Shown: positions 1 to 7,734 of the stretch, piece after piece
Layout of the letters: each line of letters opens with the position of its first letter
Position numbering within the stretch: the stretch's first letter is position 1
Assembly: GCF_029581195.1 (NCBI RefSeq)
Contig: NZ_CP120737.1
Span: forward strand, 1,860,001 to 1,924,000
Source: Solwaraspora sp. WMMD791
GTDB lineage: Bacteria; Actinomycetota; Actinomycetes; Mycobacteriales; Micromonosporaceae
Length of the DNA stretch: 64,000 nt
Reading direction: 5' to 3'
Position numbers and translations under genes: made by a program
The notes under the pieces: generated by a model
Databases searched by the model: none
What the model was told of the DNA's origin: nothing
The model's input: only the letters and a program-made list of their open reading frames with translations

Positions 1-431
1 GCCCCGACGGGTCCTGGGCCGGCCGGCCCGCCGATTCGCCCTACGCCACCACCGCCTGCTGCGCACTGGCGCTGCAGGAGGCCGGCCTGGGCGCCCGTGC
101 CTCCGCCGCGGTGCTGCGCGCCGTCGACTGGGTCCTGCGTACCCAACGGACCGACGGGTCCTGGGGGCGGTGGTCAGGCACCGCCGAGGAGACCGGGTAC
201 GCGCTGCAGGTGCTGCTGGCCACCACCGACCCGCCCAGCGCCCGGATGGCGCAGGCGGCCGCCCGTGGCCGCGCCCACCTCGGGACGCCGGACGCCCGGT
301 GCCCCGGCACCCGGACCGACGTCACCGGCGGTGGACCGGGCCGGTCGGGGCGCGTCGTGCGGGCCGGCATCCTCGCCGCCGGGCATCTCGCCCGCCGGGT
401 GGCCGACGGCGACGCGTTCGGGCCCGCTTAG
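1..431 (+). CDS. Terpene cyclase / squalene-hopene cyclase-like protein, C-terminal part
   Basis: The reading frame is open from the window edge to a TAG at 431, so only the last ~142 residues are present. Two copies of the prenyltransferase/squalene-oxidase repeat are visible: PDGSWAG near the start and RTDGSWGRWSGTAEETGYAL about 40 residues later. These QW-type alpha-helical repeats build the alpha/alpha-barrel of class II terpene cyclases (squalene-hopene cyclases and bacterial labdane-type diphosphate synthases). The catalytic DxDD region would lie upstream of the window, so substrate cannot be told. The last ~45 residues are Gly/Arg-rich and look poorly conserved. Family assignment is good; specific function is open. 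Confidence 0.7.
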   Translation, partial: PDGSWAGRPADSPYATTACCALALQEAGLGARASAAVLRAVDWVLRTQRTDGSWGRWSGTAEETGYALQVLLATTDPPSARMAQAAARGRAHLGTPDARCPGTRTDVTGGGPGRSGRVVRAGILAAGHLARRVADGDAFGPA

Positions 432-648
432 CAGCGGGCCGGGGAGGTGTGACGGGCGGACGGGGGTCACGACTGCGTACCCGACCGCTCGCCCTGCTGC
501 GGTCCTGCTGCACGCTGTGCGCGGTCGCGGTCTGGTCCACTCGACGCGACGGATTGCCGCTGCTGCTGGTCGGGGTGCACGACACCGCGCTCGTGCCGGT
601 CCCGGCGGCACTGGTCACCGTCGACGAATGCCCGGCGTCCACGGCGGC

Positions 649-905
649 GCAGCCGGCATCCGCTCGGCCAGTACGCCGCAGGCGGAGCACCGTCGGGTCG
701 ACGGGAACCAGCGGTCCTCGAACGCCCGCTTCACGGTCCTGGACACAGTCCACGGTCTAGCGGTTCGGTCGTGAGCCGTGGGGGGTGTGTGGGGTGGACG
801 CCGATCCGCCTCGGCGGCGGATCGGCGTGGCCTGTCCCGCTGCGCAGGAGTTCCGTTTCCTCCCCGGCCGCAACGCCGAAGTATCCACGGAAGGAATCTG
901 ATGAC
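649..905 (-). mobile_element. Deletion derivative of an IS605/TnpB-type element (copy A)
   Basis: Two blocks match the longer element at 3917-5094 in opposite orientation. Block 1 (about 790-905) is roughly 80% identical by eye to the reverse complement of 3917-4035. Block 2 (about 649-716, minus strand) encodes DRWFPSTRRCSACGVLAERMP, the TnpB zinc-finger approach and first CxxC. Everything between, including the RuvC core, is missing, as is the right end. Where the longer copy has a stop codon after PSTR, this copy has CGG (Arg). Bases 432-648 left of it show no convincing gene; a Cys/Val-rich stretch near 470-630 (+) is not recognised. Confidence 0.65.
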
Positions 906-1238
906 CGGTGGCCGTACCGACCCCACCATCAAGGGCTGGACCTGATCTCCCTGGTCGTCACGGTCCGCTGGCCGGGCGCCGCCGACACCATGGTAGGCCG
1001 GAACAGCGCGGCATCCTGCAGTTGTGCCACGCCCCGCTGGCGGTCGCGGAGATCGCCGCCCACCTGGACCTCCCACTGGGCACCGTCCGGGTGCTGCTCA
1101 GCGACCTGCTCGGTGTCCGTGGTGCCGATGATCCAGTGCTGGAGCTGTCGATGATCCAGGTACGGAATCCGTCGGCGGCGGGCGGCCGGACCCGACGACG
1201 TCCTGGCCGCGATCCTCGACGGGCTTCGGACGTTGTGA
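901..1238 (+). pseudogene. DUF742 protein, frameshifted remnant
   Basis: Pieces of one DUF742 protein are spread over three frames: MTGGRTD at 901, LDLISLVVTVR near 940, GILQLCHAPLAVAEIAAHLD with LPLGTVRVLLSDLL near 1010-1110, and PDDVLAAILDGLRTL ending in TGA at 1236-1238. Order and spacing are those of a normal ~115-residue DUF742 protein, so at least three indels have hit it. DUF742 proteins usually sit in roadblock/LC7-DUF742-GTPase operons of actinomycetes, but none of those partners remain here. The start codon and ribosome-binding site lie inside the IS-related repeat ending at 905. Confidence 0.7.
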
Positions 1239-1391
1239 CCAGCGCCGGGCGGGTGTGACCAGCGCCGGACCTTGACCAACGACACAGGCCGGCGGGACCT
1301 CCGACCCTGTCCCGGGCATCCGCCAGTGCCTGATCCTTGACGTGTCGGTGGAACTGGTACCGACATCGATCAGACAGGGGAGGGGATCGAG

Positions 1392-1940
1392 ATGGCGGCA
1401 CACACCACTCACCCGGCAACAGTCAGCGGGCGCGACCAGTCCACCACCGCTACGGCGCCCCGATTCGGCACCGCGATCTGGGCGGTGGCCAGAATCGCCC
1501 TGGGATTCATCTTTCTCTGGGCCTTCCTCGACAAGCTCTTCGGCCTGGGCAAGGCCACCCCGAGCGAGCGTGCCTGGCTCAACGGTGGCTCGCCCACGAC
1601 CGGCTACCTGAGCAACGTGGAAGGTCCGTTCGGCGGCTTCTTCGGCGGTATGGCGGGCCAGGCCTGGGCGGACTGGCTGTTCATGGCCGGGCTGGCCGGC
1701 ATCGGCGTCGCACTGATCCTGGGCATCGGAATGTGGATCGCCGCCGTCTCCGGCTCGCTGCTGCTGGGCCTCATGTGGTTGGCGGCGCTGCCGATCGCGA
1801 ACAATCCGTTCCTCGACGACCACCTGGTGTACGGGCTGGTGCTGCTGGGGCTGGCAGCCACCGGCGCGGGCCTGCGCTACAGCATCGCCGGCTGGTGGAC
1901 GAGCCTGCCGATCGTGCGGCGCAACGCCTGGCTGCGCTGA
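1392..1940 (+). CDS. DoxX/DoxD-like integral membrane protein
   Basis: 182 residues with about four hydrophobic segments (roughly residues 28-48, 85-108, 112-132, 138-158) and a soluble N-terminus of ~25 residues. The pattern RIALGFIFLWAFLDKLFGLG resembles the first helix of DoxX/DoxD-family proteins, which include the membrane subunit of thiosulfate:quinone oxidoreductase and many actinobacterial proteins of unknown role. The start ATG at 1392 has a purine-rich site (AGGGGAGGGG) upstream. It stands alone, followed by a strong hairpin. No catalytic partner is nearby, so only the family is assigned. Confidence 0.7.
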   Translation: MAAHTTHPATVSGRDQSTTATAPRFGTAIWAVARIALGFIFLWAFLDKLFGLGKATPSERAWLNGGSPTTGYLSNVEGPFGGFFGGMAGQAWADWLFMAGLAGIGVALILGIGMWIAAVSGSLLLGLMWLAALPIANNPFLDDHLVYGLVLLGLAATGAGLRYSIAGWWTSLPIVRRNAWLR

Positions 1941-2456
1941 CCGACTGATCCCATCGTGGCCCCGCTGACCTGGTCAGCGGGGCCACGACTCGTTGCGGGC
2001 ACCGGACCTGATCATCCGGAATGCACATGAGCGCCGGCCTCGGGCAATTGCTCAAGGCCGGCACCCACGTCCATCAAACGGCAGCTACCGAGCGTCCGAA
2101 CCGGACACTCACCGCCCTGGGCGGTCGTCGCCTGAACCAGGCGAGCATCACTGCACCTCTATGCTAGACAGGCAGGACGCCGCCGGTAATGGTTTGTGGG
2201 CCATCCCACGTCGACGACCGGCACGCCAGCGCGTCCGGCCGCGATCACCCGACCGGTGTCGGCATTGCCCGGCCAAGTCGAGGGATTCACCCCGGGCACC
2301 GGCCCTGGCCAGCGGTAAATGCCGCCCGGAACGAGATCGATCCGGGCCCGGACGGCGACCGACGGACCACGGACAATGACGGAAGTGTTGCGGATTGGCA
2401 TGGCAATGCGTCAGACTCAATTCCGAACACGGCCGTATCCCGAGGAGTGAGCACCT
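1941..2456 (+). other. 516-bp intergenic region upstream of lsr2
   Basis: No gene-like frame. It starts with the hairpin at 1956-1986 and ends in a Shine-Dalgarno sequence (GAGGAG, 2442-2447) nine bases before the lsr2 GTG. TATGCT near 2159 and TTGCGG near 2389 are possible promoter elements but neither has a convincing partner. Confidence 0.4.
1956..1986 (+). terminator. Hairpin after the DoxX-like gene
   Basis: GTGGCCCCGCTGACC (1956-1970) is followed by its perfect complement at 1972-1986, 16 bases after the stop codon. No U-tract, as is usual for actinobacterial terminators. Confidence 0.75.
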
Positions 2457-2801
2457 GTGGCCAAGAAAGTCATTACTCTGCTGACCGACGACCTTGACGG
2501 CAGCGAGGCCGATCGGACGGTGGAGTTCTCGCTGGACGGTGTCAGTTACACCATAGATCTGTCCGAGAAGAACGCCGGCAAGCTGCGCAAGGCGCTGGAC
2601 GCCTACATCGCCGCCGGCACGAGGGTCAGCCGTAGTACCGCCACGGGGCGAGGAGGGCGGGGCAGCTACACGGCACCGCCGGCCCGGTCCGACCGCGAAC
2701 AGAACCGGGCGATCCGTGAATGGGCAGCCAAGAACGGCTACGCGGTCTCGGAACGGGGCCGTATCCCGGCGAACGTGATCGCCGCCTACCACAAGGGCTG
2801 A
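2457..2801 (+). CDS. lsr2: Lsr2-family nucleoid-associated protein
   Basis: 114 residues, the usual Lsr2 length. Starts with GTG ([15 protein letters not shown]), preceded by GAGGAG. The N-terminal dimerisation domain (about 1-60, with [15 protein letters not shown] and the KLRKALD helix) is joined by a basic Ser/Gly/Arg linker to the DNA-binding domain ending [20 protein letters not shown] is the AT-hook-like motif that enters the minor groove. Lsr2 is the actinobacterial H-NS analogue that silences AT-rich, often foreign, DNA. Its place among IS remnants and pseudogenes suggests an accessory paralogue rather than the housekeeping copy, but that cannot be settled from the window. Confidence 0.93.
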   Translation: MAKKVITLLTDDLDGSEADRTVEFSLDGVSYTIDLSEKNAGKLRKALDAYIAAGTRVSRSTATGRGGRGSYTAPPARSDREQNRAIREWAAKNGYAVSERGRIPANVIAAYHKG

Positions 2802-2870
2802 CCTACGCCCCGGGCAATTGCGGGTACAGGTGCCGGCAGGTGGCCCGGTCAGGTATCGGCGCCGACGGTG

Positions 2871-2897
2871 CCGCCGGAAGGGGAATCCCTCCGGCGG
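2871..2897. terminator. Hairpin between convergent lsr2 and DUF2726 genes
   Basis: CCGCCGGA (2871-2878) pairs with TCCGGCGG (2890-2897), with GGG/CCC extending the stem inward. It lies ~70 bp past lsr2 and ~115 bp past the opposing gene, so may serve both. Confidence 0.55.
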
Positions 2898-3012
2898 TAG
2901 GGCGGATCATCCGTCGGCGCCCACCACCGGCAGCGGTGGCCGGTCGACCGGCCCCGGTCCGGCGGCCGCATCCGGGCTCACCGGGATTCGTGTTCGGCGG
3001 CCGCCAGCGGAA

Positions 3013-3924
3013 TCAGTCGAACGCCACATGATCGAACGCGAACTCGCCACTCATCTGCGCACGACGCTCCCGCAGGGCGTGCAACCGTCGACGCAGCTGG
3101 GCGCGGTCGCACAACTCCGGCTCGACAAGTTCGAGTGTCTTCAGCCGCTCCCCGACCGCAGCCGCCGCCAGATCCTCGGCGAATCGCGCCGGCTCAATCC
3201 CACACTGCAGGCGGTGCGGACAGATCCGCACCCGCTCAAACAGAAAACGGCCTTCGCGTACCGACAGCCATGCCCACCCCTCCGCTGATCCGTCTTTCCA
3301 CCGTACGTGCAGCCCACGCAGCAGCGGGTCGGACAATTGTCGACCGACGAAGGCCTCCACGGCCCGCGCCCGGGCCACCGCGCCCAGATCGTTGACGTAC
3401 CCGGTCCGGCCGTCGGGCAGCCGACCCACGATGTCGCGGTAACCGGGCTGTCCGACAGTGGAACCGTCCGGGTCCACCCCGTCCACCCCGCCGATGCGCT
3501 GGAACGCTCGCGCGTCCAGGATGTACTCGACGACCCGGCGGCCGAGCCCGGCAGCGGCGAACGCCGGTGACTCGACCCGCAACAGCTCCAGACCCAGTGC
3601 CTCGCAGACCGCGTCCGTCATCCGCTCGTCCCGCTGCTGCCCGGTCGTCCGCGTCGCCGGGTCGACGAAGGCGACCACGAATTCCGGGCGGTGATCCGTC
3701 GGGTCGCACACCACGAAATCGAACTGTGCCCGGGTCGCGACGCTCCACTGACGTGTCGTCACGCCCGGTGGGCGACGGCCCACCAGCTGGCTGAGCCGCC
3801 GGTCGGGTTGGACGACCCGGCCCGCGCGCTCGAACAGCTCACCGCGCGCGAGCGCGGCGGTATGTTCCGCAGGGCCGAGCAATGGGCGCAGCCAGGATTG
3901 CCGGGAGCCGTCGTCGTTGGTCAT
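3013..3924 (-). CDS. DUF2726-domain protein
   Basis: 303 residues from ATG 3924 (MTNDDGSRQSWLRPLLGPAE), chosen because GGAAGGA lies six bases upstream. Residues ~60-150 match DUF2726: QWSVATRAQFDFVVCDPTDH followed by PEFVVAFVDPATR and a tail reading EALGLELLRVES. This domain has a restriction-endonuclease-like layout (Gln/Asp, Asp, Lys-type positions) but activity is rarely shown. The C-terminal half is not recognised. The Shine-Dalgarno sequence and start codon lie inside the IS-related repeat (3917-4035), so this gene's expression signals appear to come from, or be shared with, the mobile element. Confidence 0.65.
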   Translation of the reverse strand: MTNDDGSRQSWLRPLLGPAEHTAALARGELFERAGRVVQPDRRLSQLVGRRPPGVTTRQWSVATRAQFDFVVCDPTDHRPEFVVAFVDPATRTTGQQRDERMTDAVCEALGLELLRVESPAFAAAGLGRRVVEYILDARAFQRIGGVDGVDPDGSTVGQPGYRDIVGRLPDGRTGYVNDLGAVARARAVEAFVGRQLSDPLLRGLHVRWKDGSAEGWAWLSVREGRFLFERVRICPHRLQCGIEPARFAEDLAAAAVGERLKTLELVEPELCDRAQLRRRLHALRERRAQMSGEFAFDHVAFD

Positions 3925-4048
3925 CGGATTCCTTCCGTGGATACTCCGGTCTTCAGGCCGTCGCGGAAACGGAACTCCCGCGGAGCGGGACAGGGCAAGT
4001 CGATCCGCCGCCGGGGCGGTTCGGCGTCGATCCAAGGCGCTTGCCGCC

Positions 4049-5094
4049 CGCAGCAAGGCGTGGACCCGACGTCGGGAACGGGTCACCTACAACGCCACCT
4101 CGGCGATGCTCACGTCGTGGAAGAAGACCGACGAGTTCGCGTTCCTCGCCGAGGTGTCGTCGGTGCCGTTGCAACAGGCGCTGCGGCAGAGGTCGCGGCG
4201 GTCGGCGGAGTACACGGCCAGCGCGTTCCGGTGGCGCGACGGCCGGCTCACCCTGGCGAAGATGTCCGAACCGTTGGACAGCGTCTGGTCGCGGCCCCTG
4301 CCGGAGGGTGTATCGCTGTCGACGGTGACGGTGTCGCAGGACCTGGCGGGCCGCTGGTTCGTCTCCCTGCTCTGCGACGACCGGATCGAGCCGGCCCCGG
4401 CCTGCTCGGGCTCGGTGGGGGTCGACGCCGGTCTCGACAGCCTGTTCACCCTCTCGGGCGGGGAGAAGATCCCCAACCCGGGGCACGAACGCCGCGACCG
4501 GCATCGGCTGACCCGCGCCCAGCGGAACCTCGCGCGGAAGGCCCAAGGCTCCGTGAACCGGGCCAAAGCCCGGCTGGCGGTGGCCCGCGTCCATGCCCGG
4601 ATCGCCGACCGCCGCCGTGACCACCTGCACAAGCTGACCACTCGGCTCGTTCGTGGAACCCAAACGATCGTGATCGAGGACCTGACCGTCCGCAACATGA
4701 GGGCCAACCACAGTCTGGCCCGCGCCGTCTCGGATGCGGCCTGGCGGCAGTTCCGCACCATGCTGGCCTACAAGGCCGACTGGTACGGCCGGGATCTGGT
4801 GGTCGTGGACCGCTGGTTCCCGTCGACCCGATGATGCTCCGCCTGCGGCGCACTGGCCGAGCGGATGCCGTTGCATGTGCGGTCGTGGACCTGCCGGTGC
4901 GGGCAGGCGCATGACCGGGACGTCAACACGGCCCGCAACACTCTCGCGGAGGGGCTCTCCGTGACTGCCTGTGGAGGCGGTGTAAGACCCCAACGGACGC
5001 ACGTCCGGACAGGGCGGTCGTCGGCGAAGCAGGAACCCCCTGGGACGACCCAGGGAATGCCCGTCCTTCAGGGCGGGGAGGATTGTCAACGCAC
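4049..5094 (+). pseudogene. tnpB: TnpB (IS605 OrfB family RNA-guided nuclease), broken
   Basis: Recognisable TnpB from RRERVTYNATSAMLTSWKK on. The N-terminal ~50 residues of a normal TnpB are absent. After VSSVPLQQALR the usual stretch of about 25 residues (HLQTAF...FKSRKK in relatives) is missing and the frame resumes at RSRRSAEYTASAFRWRDGRL. RuvC motifs are intact: GVDAGLDSLF (first Asp), IVIEDLTVRNM (Glu), HDRDVNTARN (last Asp). The zinc finger follows PSTR but is cut by an in-frame TGA at 4832-4834; the frame continues CSACGALAERMP...CRCG. Loss of the N-terminus, an internal deletion and a stop together argue for a pseudogene. Confidence 0.8.
4965..5094 (+). ncRNA. Candidate omega/reRNA scaffold at TnpB 3' end
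   Basis: In TnpB elements the guide RNA scaffold overlaps the 3' end of tnpB and runs to the right end, with the guide starting just outside. Here the end of the frame and the RE hairpin (about 5057-5082) are preserved, so the first bases after GGATTGTCAA, beginning CGCACTGTCCGTCACG, would be the guide. Inferred from family architecture and the intact terminus only. Confidence 0.4.
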
Positions 5095-5229
5095 TGTCCG
5101 TCACGTCGCAGCGAACCACACCGCGCCGCGGTCGGCGCGAGTGCCGACCATGCTAGATGTTCACCGGAGTACGCCCACCGACGGACACCGACAGCTGCCC
5201 GTGGCGGTCGTGGCGGCCGGCCCGAGAAC

Positions 5230-5472
5230 TCAACCGCCCGTGGCGGCCGGCCCGGGGAGCAGCCGCAACGCCAGCTCCGGGCAGTTGGCCACCGCCCGGT
5301 CGGCGTGCCGGCGCAGCGCCGGCGGCACGACCGGTTCCCGGCTGCCGTCGACCGACACCGGAAAGCCCCAGTCGTCGCGGGTCAGCAGCTCCGGAAGGAA
5401 CTCGATGCACAGCCCACGGCCGTCGCAACGGGCCCAGTCGATTTGCAGCCGCGCGCCATCCGGTTGCTTCAC
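5230..5472 (-). CDS. Ferredoxin, single-cluster type
   Basis: 80 residues. GTG start at 5472 with TAGGAG upstream, 12 bases after the ferric-reductase-like gene. CDGRGLC near residue 16 and NCPELAL near residue 63 give the three-cysteine pattern C-x5-C...C-P of [3Fe-4S]-type ferredoxins (the middle cysteine of a 4Fe set is Gly here). Such small acidic ferredoxins usually donate electrons to P450s or membrane oxidoreductases. Position as last gene of the operon suggests it works with the haem membrane protein and the flavinylated partner predicted for ApbE. Confidence 0.8.
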   Translation of the reverse strand: MKQPDGARLQIDWARCDGRGLCIEFLPELLTRDDWGFPVSVDGSREPVVPPALRRHADRAVANCPELALRLLPGPAATGG

Positions 5473-5484
5473 CTGTCGTCACTC

Positions 5485-6795
5485 CTAACGGCGCCACCCC
5501 GAGGAGACCGTGTGCGGGTCCTCACGATAGCTGTTGGAGTCCCCGGCCGGCGGGTAGGTCGTCCGACGGTACATGTCCGTCGCGTCGTAGGTCGGTCCCG
5601 ACTCGGCACCGTGGGCCGGCTCCACGCCGGTGCCGTACGCCGGCTCCGCCGCCGGATAGGCCGAGCCGACCGGGTCGTAGCCTTCCCCGCGGTACATGGC
5701 CACGTACTCGGCCGCCGGCTGGTACCGCAGATCGTCCGACCAGTCCGGATCGGAGGCGGGTACGGGCGCCTGGTACGGCGGACCAGGATCGGCATAGCCC
5801 GGGTCCGGGTAGCCCGGGTCCGGGTAGCCGGGATCGGCGTAGCCGGGATCGGCGTAGCCGGGATCGGCGTAGCCGGGATCGGCGTAGCCGGCGGCGGCGT
5901 AAGGGTTCTGCGCCCGGGCGTCCTCGGAGTAGGTCGCCTGGCCGTAGCCGCCGTACGCATCGGACCCGCCGTACGCCGCTGGCGTGTCGTCCGCCGCCGC
6001 CGACGCGTTCACCGGCTGGTAGCTGGCGGCCGGTTTGCGGTACATGTCGAGCAGGCTGCCACTGGTGGTCGTGCCGGCGTACCCGGAGACCGGCGGTGCG
6101 TAGCCGCCGGTGGTCGACGGGTAGGACCACTGCCGCACCGGCCGCGCCTCGACACCGTCGATGGGTCCGGCAGCTACCTGGTGGACCGGGGCAGCGTCCG
6201 ACGTGTGACGGGCCGGGGTGGCGTCAGACGCCCGGCGGGCCGGGGCGACGGTACCGGGCTGCCGTGGTCGGGGGCGCAGCCACAGGACGAATCGCCAACC
6301 GAGCGCGCCGAGTACTGCGACCAGGCAGACGACGCTGACGGCCAGCATCCAGGGCTCGCCGCTGTCGGTGCCCGTACCGATGGAATGGCCGAACGCCGCC
6401 GGCCAGGAGGCGTACGCCAGCCAGTGCAACGCCCGCCACAGCCGGGGCCGTAGGTGCCGACGCAGCAGGCTCGTCACCACCAGGACCAGCATGACATCGC
6501 TGGCCACGGTGCCCATCCCCATGTAGAGCGGCCGGTACTGCGCACCGAAGGGGACGAACAGGTCGTAGACCCCGAGTTTGGCGTACGGGTCGAACAGCAG
6601 GGTCACGACATGAACGGTCAGCAACCCGATCGACAGCAGCGCCGCGTTACGGTGCACGAGACTGACCGCGAACCGGGGCAGTCCGAATGCAGGCCGCCCG
6701 GATCTGCTGCCGACGCCGAGCACCACCACCACCGACAGCAGGATGAGTGCCATCACCCCGGTGCCGCGCGCGACGAACCACCCGGCTTCCGTCAC
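5485..6795 (-). CDS. Ferric-reductase-like transmembrane protein with repetitive C-terminal tail
   Basis: GTG start at 6795 overlaps the apbE stop (GTGA) and has AAGGAGGGG upstream; an ATG 24 bases earlier is less well placed. The first ~190 residues hold about six membrane helices with histidines typical of a ferric-reductase-like (FRD/MsrQ-like) di-haem domain: SLVHRNAALLSIGLLTVHVV, then ALHWLAYASWPAAFGHSIGT. Residues ~210-435 are a Pro/Tyr/Asp/Gly-rich low-complexity tail with seven ADPGY/PDPGY units. The family moves electrons across the membrane through b haems. With ApbE and ferredoxin encoded alongside, a membrane electron-transfer unit is likely. The tail is unusual and its role unknown. 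Confidence 0.78.
   Translation of the reverse strand: MTEAGWFVARGTGVMALILLSVVVVLGVGSRSGRPAFGLPRFAVSLVHRNAALLSIGLLTVHVVTLLFDPYAKLGVYDLFVPFGAQYRPLYMGMGTVASDVMLVLVVTSLLRRHLRPRLWRALHWLAYASWPAAFGHSIGTGTDSGEPWMLAVSVVCLVAVLGALGWRFVLWLRPRPRQPGTVAPARRASDATPARHTSDAAPVHQVAAGPIDGVEARPVRQWSYPSTTGGYAPPVSGYAGTTTSGSLLDMYRKPAASYQPVNASAAADDTPAAYGGSDAYGGYGQATYSEDARAQNPYAAAGYADPGYADPGYADPGYADPGYPDPGYPDPGYADPGPPYQAPVPASDPDWSDDLRYQPAAEYVAMYRGEGYDPVGSAYPAAEPAYGTGVEPAHGAESGPTYDATDMYRRTTYPPAGDSNSYREDPHTVSSGWRR
5786..5890 (-). repeat. 15-bp tandem repeat, seven units, coding for ADPGY/PDPGY
   Basis: The unit GGATCGGCGTAGCCG (plus-strand reading) is repeated seven times; the four rightmost are identical, the left ones differ by a few bases. 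It lies inside the tail of the ferric-reductase-like gene and keeps its frame. Identical adjacent units suggest recent slippage. Confidence 0.9.
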
Positions 6796-7730
6796 GACGT
6801 CCCCTCCTTGGCCGACCAACTGCCGACGGTGCGCACCGTGCCGTCGGCCGCCACCAGACGGGCCGACGCGCCGAGGTCAGCGAGCCATCCCGGCGCGGCG
6901 GTGCCACGTACCAGCGCCGCCGTGCTCAAGGTGTTGGCCCGTACGCAGGTGTAGGCGGCCACCGACACGCTGCGCCAGACCCGGCCGGCCGGCAGTCCAG
7001 TCCGTGGATCGACGATGTGGTGCATCGTGGTGTCCCCGGCGAGCCACTGCCGGCTGACCGTGCTGGACGTGGCGACCGCCGCGCCAGCGGGCAGCTCGAC
7101 CACGCAGTACGGGTCGTCGGGCTGGTCCTGGACCCGGATCCGCCAGCCCCCTTCCGGGGCGGCTCCGGCGGTGGCGATGTCTCCCCCGAGGGCCACCAGG
7201 GCACCGACCCCACAGCGCCGGGCCACGTCGCGGGCGCACCGGTCGGCGGCCCAGGCCTTCGCGGTCGCGCCCAGATCGAGCTGCACACCGTCCGGCACGG
7301 TCAATCCGTTGCTGTCGAGCCGGATCTGGCGCCAGTCCACTGCCGGCGGTGCCGGCGGGACGACGGCGGGTCGCCCGTGCACGGTCACCCAGCGTAGATC
7401 GTCGTCGTACCCGAGCCGGCACAGCGCCGCACCGACCGTCGGATCCACGTCACCGTCGGTCTCCCGCGCGGCGCGAAGGGCGACTGACAGCAGGCCGGCG
7501 AGCAGCGGGCTGACCGGTACCGTCGCGCCACCCGCCCGGCCGGCCCGGACCAGCTCGGAATCGGGCCGGAACCGGCTACAGGCGGCGTCGACGGCGTCGA
7601 GGACGTCCTCGACGATCGCTCGAGCGGCCGACACCGCAGCCGGGTCGGTCACCACGACCCGGGCCAGAGTTCCCCACACCTGCCACTGTGTACAGTCACG
7701 CCCCACCGGCAGAGTCTCCAGCAGCGGCAT
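6792..7730 (-). CDS. apbE: FAD:protein FMN transferase (ApbE family)
   Basis: 312 residues from ATG 7730 (MPLLETLPVGRDCTQWQVWG), five bases from the stop of the upstream gene. ApbE motifs are in order: RFRPDSELVR (S-x-F/RPDSE), VDPTVGAAL, LDLGATAKAWAADR (Mg/FAD site), ALGGDIATAG, and HHIVDPRTGLPA near the C-terminus. ApbE moves FMN from FAD onto a Thr of a target protein through a phosphoester bond. No target with the D-G-A-[ST]-G-A-T motif was seen in the operon, so the acceptor is elsewhere or atypical. No lipobox, so probably cytoplasmic or anchored otherwise. Confidence 0.88.
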   Translation of the reverse strand: MPLLETLPVGRDCTQWQVWGTLARVVVTDPAAVSAARAIVEDVLDAVDAACSRFRPDSELVRAGRAGGATVPVSPLLAGLLSVALRAARETDGDVDPTVGAALCRLGYDDDLRWVTVHGRPAVVPPAPPAVDWRQIRLDSNGLTVPDGVQLDLGATAKAWAADRCARDVARRCGVGALVALGGDIATAGAAPEGGWRIRVQDQPDDPYCVVELPAGAAVATSSTVSRQWLAGDTTMHHIVDPRTGLPAGRVWRSVSVAAYTCVRANTLSTAALVRGTAAPGWLADLGASARLVAADGTVRTVGSWSAKEGTS

Positions 7731-7734
7731 CGGG

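Larger units (their letters stand above)
3917..5094 (+). mobile_element. IS605/IS1341-type element with TnpB (copy B), degenerate
   Basis: The right end reads CCCGTCCTTCAGGGCGGGGA then GGATTGTCAA (to ~5094), the typical actinobacterial IS605-family terminus: a GC hairpin followed by GAGGAT(T)GTCAA. No TnpA (Y1 transposase) gene is present, so it is an IS1341-like, TnpB-only element. The left block (3917-4035) is repeated inverted at 790-905 and stops exactly at the ATG of the neighbouring leftward gene. The coding region is damaged (see pseudogene), so the element is probably immobile. Confidence 0.75.

Noticed and set aside
97-774. Long open frames on both strands over 1-1.3 kb
   Set aside because: Codon-bias shadows in high-GC DNA; they show no conserved motifs and cut across the terpene cyclase and IS remnant.
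5786-5890. CRISPR-like short repeats
   Set aside because: Direct 15-bp units without spacers, in frame with a protein; no cas genes.
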